From NCBI RefSeq assembly GCF_016097555.1, contig NC_054708.1:19812596-19876595 (forward strand): DNA of 64,000 bases. Reading direction: 5' to 3'. This DNA comes from Gigantopelta aegis (lineage: Eukaryota; Mollusca; Gastropoda; Neomphalida; Peltospiridae). The notes beneath the pieces are model-generated. The model worked only from the letters and a program-made list of their open reading frames with translations, was not told the DNA's origin and searched no databases. This document shows positions 60,201 through 64,000 of this stretch, piece by piece; within the stretch, counting starts at the first letter, position 1, and each line of letters begins with the position of its first letter. A program made the translations under genes and the position numbers.

Positions 60201-63200
60201 TATTACCCACAATCGATCTTAATTTATATCACTGATCTCATTTGGTTGACGTTCTGGTAAGGTTGTAGTGTGCCAATCGAAGTGTTACGTCCCACTTGGC
60301 ATTTTAGTAGGACGGATCACTTTGATATGTACCAAGATATTTTTAACCATATGGGTAGTAATATTACTGACCAACTGTGACATACCGTTACTCACTGAAA
60401 GGGGATGAGTGGGTAGTGTAGGCTGAACTAAAAAAACTCAATTTACTTTATTGAGTCTACTGGAGCTAATTAATAATTCAATTTATCATCCATTAAAGGC
60501 TTTTGTAGGAGATATCGCTGGCACCATAATTTGATATCCTAGGAGATATCGCTTCTTATGATCTTGATTGGTCAAATTTTAATCACAAGACATTATTTTG
60601 TTACGTCACTATGTACATTATGTTTCAGCGCTAAACCTATCATTAATGATGTCACACCACTGTCGTTCTGCTAATTAACGAGTCTACCACTGCCAAATAT
60701 AGTGACATTCAACCCACATTACTGATATTGTCTACAAGTGTCGCAAATGAAACGAATGATAATGGATGAAAAAAAGAATACCCCCCTTGTGTCTTGTATT
60801 TATCCATCACTTGGTTAACGATGTCTGCAATAACAAGAACATTTGCCTACACCACCCTGTGCAACTGGAGTAAAGATGTGGTGGACAAGGCTTCACAAAA
60901 TGCAACTGTGCAAGCCTCGGGTTTCATACTTTTATCAACTCATGCTGATAAATAGAGGATACTCCCCTCGTGTCTTGTGATATCATATAATTTGTCAGCA
61001 CGAGTTAATAAAAGTATGAAATCCGAGGCTTATCAAGGATTTTATACTTTTATTAATGAGTGCTGATAAATTATGATATTACAAGACACAAGGGGGTATT
61101 CTTTTTTTCATCCATTATCATTCGTTTCATTTGCGACAGTTGTAAACAATGCCAGTAATGTGGTTTGAATGTCAGCGGTAGACTCGTTAACTAGCAGAAT
61201 GGCAGTGGTGTGATGTCATTAATGATAGGTTTAGTGCTGAAACAAACACAGTGACGTAACAAAACATTGTCTTGTGATTAAAATTTGACCAATCAAGATT
61301 TGGATGATAAAAACATTTTAGTGCCAGTGATATCTCCTACAAAAGCCTTTAATGGATGATAAATTATGATATCACATGACACTCAGAGCATATCCTCTGT
61401 AAACGAGGAGCATGAGACTATGAAGGACTCACGAGACAGAAAGCAGTCTTGTAAGGTATTGCTGAACGTCCAGTACTTGGACATCTTCACGGGGTCGGAG
61501 GCTATTCCCTGGATCCAGGTATCGCCCACTTCAAATGTGCCCACCGGCAGAGTGTGCTTTATCGGCTGCAGAGATTCGATGTATCGGTCAAATGTTGAGG
61601 CCTCAAGCTGGGCTCCAGGAAATTCTGTTCGCAGTATTTCATAGTTGCCCAGAATTTCCTGTAAGAGAAAACATTTGAGCAGAAATGTCATGGTGGCAAC
61701 TCACATAATACACCCCCAGCGGTATGATGGATTGCAGTGTCAATCATTCCAATCAGTGACATCAAAGGCCATAGTGTGAACTGTTCTGACTGTGGAAAAG
61801 TGTCCGAATAACCATACATGTTAGACACCAAATAGTCATAGTCATAAAATGTGTTGAGGTGTCATTAAACAAAATTTCAATCGATCCTAGATTGTACATC
61901 AGCTGATCACTGTACTACTGAGCTACGTCCCACCCTCTAGCTACTTGAAATAACCTCTTTGAAATGGCTTCAAAATGGTATTAAAGGCGTATTGTCACAG
62001 ACACTGACCTATTTAATGACCTAACAAAGTATTACCTAAAGAAAAATAATTTGATTTGTCCCTAAATGTACTTTATTCAAACATCTTCATAACCACCACA
62101 CTCCATTTATTAATGACATTTTGTAAAAATAATTGAATTATGGCAATGGTCCATAATTAAAAAACTAAAATTGCCGAGAGGATGACATGAATTTCACTCC
62201 ATCATGGTTCAGTTATGGTGATACGATAGCTAGATTTGGTTTCCAACAATTAATGTAATTTTTATTTATTATCCATTTTTAGAGAAATAAGTTCCTTAAA
62301 TCCATGACAGTATGCCTTTAATAGCGCCTCTAGATTTCAAAATTTTCTGGGTGACCCCCTAGTGTCAGCAAGATGTTATAAATAAAACCAATCAGAATGT
62401 AAACTTAACCTATGCACCACTTCCAATCAATGTCTGTTAATTTAAATTAAAGTGTGGGACCTAGTTCAGTTGGTTAAGCTTTCGCCTGAGGTGCTTGAGT
62501 CATCGGATCGAAACCCCTTGGTGGATTCATTCTCGGACTGTTTTTTATTCTGTGTCAACCGGTACCACACAACTGGTATATTAAAGTCTGTGCTAAAGTA
62601 TATATAAAAGATCACTTGCTAATTGGAAAATGTAGCGGATGTCTTCTAAAACTATGTCAGAATTATCAAATGTATGTGAGTAATAAATCTATGTGCTCTA
62701 GTGGTGTTGTTAAACATGTTTTTTGGGGGGGTTTTTAATTCTTTTTTTTTCTTTTTTATTGGCAAAGGTAAAGTTTATAAAACATAAATTACAAAATACA
62801 AGAAAAAAGAACAACATACTATACACACAGCACGTAAACAGTTAGTTCATACATACTTTTAGAGAAGAAACCCACACCCACAGACTACTCTTTTACTCTT
62901 TCCCATTAACCTTAATTTTTTTTTACATGGAAACAAATAATTTATCAGAGTGGAAAGTAGGTTACGAAAAAAATCTGGAAGTTTTAATTCTGGCCCTTGG
63001 GTTATGGATGCACAATAATCTAAAATGGCATTTCCTATTCAAAATGTATGCAAATATCAGCCAGAACACCATCAAAAGTTTTGGATGGAGAACATAGACA
63101 ATTTCATACAAACAGTGGAAAACCCAGAAACAACATACAGACGATTAAAAATCCCGAATTCTAGATAAATCTGAAAACGTTAATCTCTGATTTATATCAA

Positions 63201-63364
63201 GACTTTACCACAAGGTCTCACCTGAACGCTGAGGGGCGGTCCACTGTTGTCAGATCTGAAGGCGAAACACAAGACTTGAGAAAACCCCTCAATTATTAGA
63301 CAGTTTTTCTTTGACAGACCATGGGGGTCACCAGGGGTTGGTCCTGGATTTTCTGGGTATCCAC
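51224..63364 (-). CDS. DUF5054-like, GH38-related glycoside hydrolase-like protein (N-terminal part beyond the window)
   Basis: Minus-strand exons: 63364-63222, 61658-61433, 59331-59194, 58654-58508, 57630-57521, then either 55725-55521 or 55460-55262, then 54377-54243, 52876-52706 and 51495-51224 (TAA). All are GT-AG with matching phases, giving about 515 residues; the first exon in view starts in phase 1, so upstream exons lie to the right. Marks seen: EVGDTWIQGIASDP, LVKLPEHTWGL, NINWSNKAF, LFDPYNQ, YDKPNST and the C-terminal FNFYNNIWNTNYILWYPY. From memory of the family these resemble DUF5054 proteins, thought related to GH38 alpha-mannosidases. Substrate and activity are unknown and the catalytic Asp should lie partly outside the window. 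NXS/T sites and Cys residues suit a secretory or lysosomal protein, but no signal peptide is visible. The gene converges on ATP13A1. Confidence 0.7.
51466..51690 (-). repeat. Partial tandem duplication of the last-exon acceptor of the DUF5054-like gene
   Basis: About 80-90 bp at 51597-51686 repeats 51466-51547 at an offset of 139 bp. Both include the acceptor TTTTAGCCACAG and the first codons (D)NGAFY(L/M)D. The upstream copy diverges soon after (DGNEPSS) and reaches a stop, or could use the donor-like TCA|GTATGT. The downstream copy (exon start 51495) is the one that leads to the family C terminus. Confidence 0.85.
52368..52635 (+). mobile_element. SINE family Q, full length
   Basis: tRNA-like head CTCGGTGGCGCAGTGGTTAA GCCATCGG with B-box-like AAGGTTCACAGCC, a (CTAA)n-rich body ACTAACCACTAACCAACTAA, and end GGATATAAGCACGAAAATAT with a poly-T/A tail. 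Confidence 0.88.
52877..53679. other. Intron of the DUF5054-like gene, nothing assigned
   Basis: No coding segment with flanking splice sites and no recognised repeat. Confidence 0.4.
53680..54052 (-). mobile_element. SINE family A with duplicated tail
   Basis: The tail block TGTTTTATTTAACGACGCAC TCAACACATTTTATTTATGG occurs twice (53683-53731 and 53740-53784) before a complete body and head. Imperfect flanks ATCTACTAAAG and ATCTACCAAGT suggest the target duplication. Confidence 0.9.
54460..55200. other. Intron of the DUF5054-like gene, nothing assigned
   Basis: AT-rich, with no clear repeat ends. Confidence 0.4.
55262..55460 (-). other. Alternative exon B of the DUF5054-like gene
   Basis: Starts after a strong acceptor (GGTTCTTTCAG) as INWASGGKAMGQMLYTTFNE and ends ...SDLYKNE plus one base before GTATGA. 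It is 199 nt with the same phases as exon A. Only 60 bp (55461-55520) separates it from A. Joining A to B would read B in the wrong frame and meet a stop inside it, so one transcript can use only one of the two productively. Confidence 0.88.
55521..55725 (-). other. Alternative exon A of the DUF5054-like gene
   Basis: Starts after ATGTAG as IEWASKDSHFGGFLYSTYNE and ends ...ESLYQKT plus one base before GTTTGT. It is 205 nt long, enters in phase 0 (after ...DPYNQ|) and leaves in phase 1 (G|AT = Asp of the next exon DTSEHC). By my alignment it matches exon B at 32 of 66 aligned residues, including YDKPNST. Its donor and acceptor both look weaker than average. Confidence 0.88.
55757..55975. repeat. 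Interspersed repeat, TTCGTATCATGTTTATGTCC family
   Basis: Shares TTTATGTCCCAAGTGAAATA, ATTACCCACAATCGATCT and TTGACGTTCTGGTAAGG with 59581-60366. Confidence 0.7.
56005..56157. mobile_element. Foldback element, about 150 bp
   Basis: Arm AGGAATTTATCGATGTATAA AAGTCACAAATGGTATAAAA T, with reverse complement ATTTTATACTACATTTGTGA CTTTTATACATCG. ATAAGAATT and AATTCTTAT lie at the outer edges. Confidence 0.85.
56557..57375. mobile_element. 819-bp MITE with TACCGTATTTGACCGGAAAT ends
   Basis: Perfectly matched ends TACCGTATTTGACCGGAAAT TAGCCC and GGGCTAATTTCCGGTCAAAT ACGGTA, TA at each edge, and inner AATAAGCCC(A/C)CCCC motifs near both ends. No transposase. Confidence 0.85.
57822..58035 (-). mobile_element. 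MITE with TATAGTCTGTCCCA ends
   Basis: Reverse copy of the 43249-43453 family: TATAGTCTGTCCCACAGGGA, TGGAATTTACTACAAGTTAT. The far end is degraded. Confidence 0.75.
58189..58375. mobile_element. hAT-like MITE, GGTATCC type
   Basis: CAGTGTTCGAGATTAA and TTAATCTCGAACACTG form 16-bp inverted ends in a TA repeat (ATATA on both sides). The same element in the other orientation is at 5237-5424. Confidence 0.88.
58655..59193. other. Intron of the DUF5054-like gene, nothing assigned
   Basis: AT-rich, without clear repeats. Confidence 0.4.
59581..60366. repeat. Interspersed ATTACCCA(T/C)A repeat, split by an inserted element
   Basis: Left piece to 59707 (AGGATATTAAACGAGCTTCC ATTTCATATCATGTTTATG), right piece from 60199 (ATTACCCACAATCGATCTTA ... 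ACCATATGGGTAGTAATATT). Confidence 0.7.
59708..60200. mobile_element. 493-bp TA-target element with TACTGTAAACC ends
   Basis: TACTGTAAACCAT on the left and ACGGTTTACAGTA on the right. The inside is rich in CACGTCG and TCGCGAA motifs at both ends (59745-59790, 60115-60185). It interrupts the repeat above, so it is younger. Confidence 0.8.
60481..61364. mobile_element. 884-bp foldback element with roughly 300-bp arms
   Basis: The left arm begins ATTTATCATCCATTAAAGGC TTTTGTAGGAGATATC; the right arm ends with its reverse complement. The arms agree over most of 60481-60797 and 61077-61364. The centre has further inverted copies of TTCATACTTTTATTAACTC and GTGTCTTGTGATATC. It ends about 70 bp from a DUF5054-like exon (61433-61658). 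Confidence 0.88.
61700..61940. mobile_element. Degraded SINE pieces
   Basis: ATCAAAGGCCATAGTGTGAA CTGTTCTGACTGTGG, TGTTGAGGTGTCATTAAACA AA, then reversed head TACTACTGAGCTACGTCCCA CCC. Confidence 0.6.
62452..62722 (+). mobile_element. SINE family B, diverged
   Basis: Head GTGGGACCTAGTTCAGTTGG, B box CGGATCGAAACC, tail ATGTGCTCTAGTGGTGTTGT TAAAC. Confidence 0.85.
62723..63221. other. Intron of the DUF5054-like gene, nothing assigned
   Basis: Begins with G- and T-rich runs. No element or exon recognised. Confidence 0.4.
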
Positions 63365-64000
63365 CTGAAGTACACAAATTAAAAAATAACTGGAACTCTC
63401 AGGACATTCTACAGCCATCCAAATTCAAGCTCATCATGGATGGCAATGTAGTATATATAATATAGACAATAACTTACGAGTTACGAGGAATTACAAATTA
63501 TCTGTACCGAGTGAAATTAAAGCTCGTGACTGACAACATTAATTTCATGAGTATCGAGTGGGTTATTGTATTTATTACCCATAGTGTAAATAGTTTAGAA
63601 ACTTAAACTTTAAACTTCTTACATGACACAAACTATATAATATAAAAGATGTGAAAGTCTGAGGAAACTGATGACGTCACGAAAGAAAAGCAATGACATC
63701 AAAAGCTATCTTTAGGTACACAAATCAAATGTAAGCAAGAGAGGTCACATTTGTAATGAACTGATGTTTCTAGTGGGAACGTGAATAAACTACAAAGAAA
63801 TTAGTTTAGAGCATGTTTAATTGTTAACAAGAACAAATTGCTTAAACGATTTCAACAAATCAATGAGAGACTTAACAGTCGAGAAAACCGACGACGTCAC
63901 CAAACTAACGTCACGACGTCAGCGGAGAAAGATAGCTTCTATCTTTCCCTAGAGAAAGATAGCTTCTATCTTTCCATAGAGAAAGATTAAAAATATATTC
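63365..64000. other. Upstream intron of the DUF5054-like gene
   Basis: The exon at 63364-63222 begins in phase 1, so this is an intron leading to exons outside the window. The last 70 bp repeat AGAGAAAGATAGCTTCTATC TTTCC (63928-63950 and 63952-63980), a palindromic unit. Confidence 0.5.

Overview
The window is animal nuclear DNA, most likely from a mollusc and probably a gastropod. The signs are long AT-rich introns with GT-AG borders, many tRNA-derived SINEs ending in GTCGTTAAA(C/T)AAA-type tails, the repeat carrying GGGCCATAACTCTGTCA and GGTAGGGGACTA that is common in molluscs, and dense short inverted-repeat DNA transposons. The species cannot be fixed from the sequence alone. No LTR element, provirus, CRISPR array or bacterial operon was seen.

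Three host genes can be built exon by exon with consistent splice phases. (1) CHCHD5, minus strand, about 6169-9832: a 95-residue protein with four CX9C motifs, typical of the mitochondrial intermembrane space. (2) ATP13A1, plus strand, 11385-45379: a complete P5A-type ATPase of the ER membrane in 26 coding exons (3495 nt, 1164 residues), with TGES, PPELP, DKTGT, TGDN and GDGTND motifs. (3) A DUF5054-like, GH38-related glycoside hydrolase-like gene, minus strand, 51224-63364 and running off the right edge, with nine exon positions in view. CHCHD5 and ATP13A1 are head to head across about 1.5 kb that holds an 87-bp direct repeat. ATP13A1 and the hydrolase-like gene converge tail to tail.

The most interesting structure is tandem duplication of splice-junction DNA inside these genes. 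In the hydrolase-like gene two diverged copies of one exon (55521-55725 and 55262-55460) have the same phases (0 in, 1 out) and a 60-bp intron between them. Using both shifts the frame, so they look like mutually exclusive exons. In ATP13A1 the end of the TGES exon plus its donor is repeated three times. Copy 2 is in frame, keeps its own donor, and differs from copy 1 in the shared coding part only by synonymous changes, so an A domain with two TGES loops is possible. Further on, the end of the N-domain exon with VGDPLEKA plus its donor has become a roughly 100-bp minisatellite of about 12 units. The start of the last exon of the hydrolase-like gene is also partly duplicated.

The rest is mainly transposons: three SINE families, TTAA-target MITEs, hAT-like MITEs with 5-bp target duplications, foldback elements, a truncated Tc1-like transposon, and several nested insertions. 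Some lie at gene parts that matter: a MITE at the stop codon of the hydrolase-like gene, a SINE next to the acceptor of ATP13A1 exon 25, and an 884-bp palindrome near a hydrolase-like exon.
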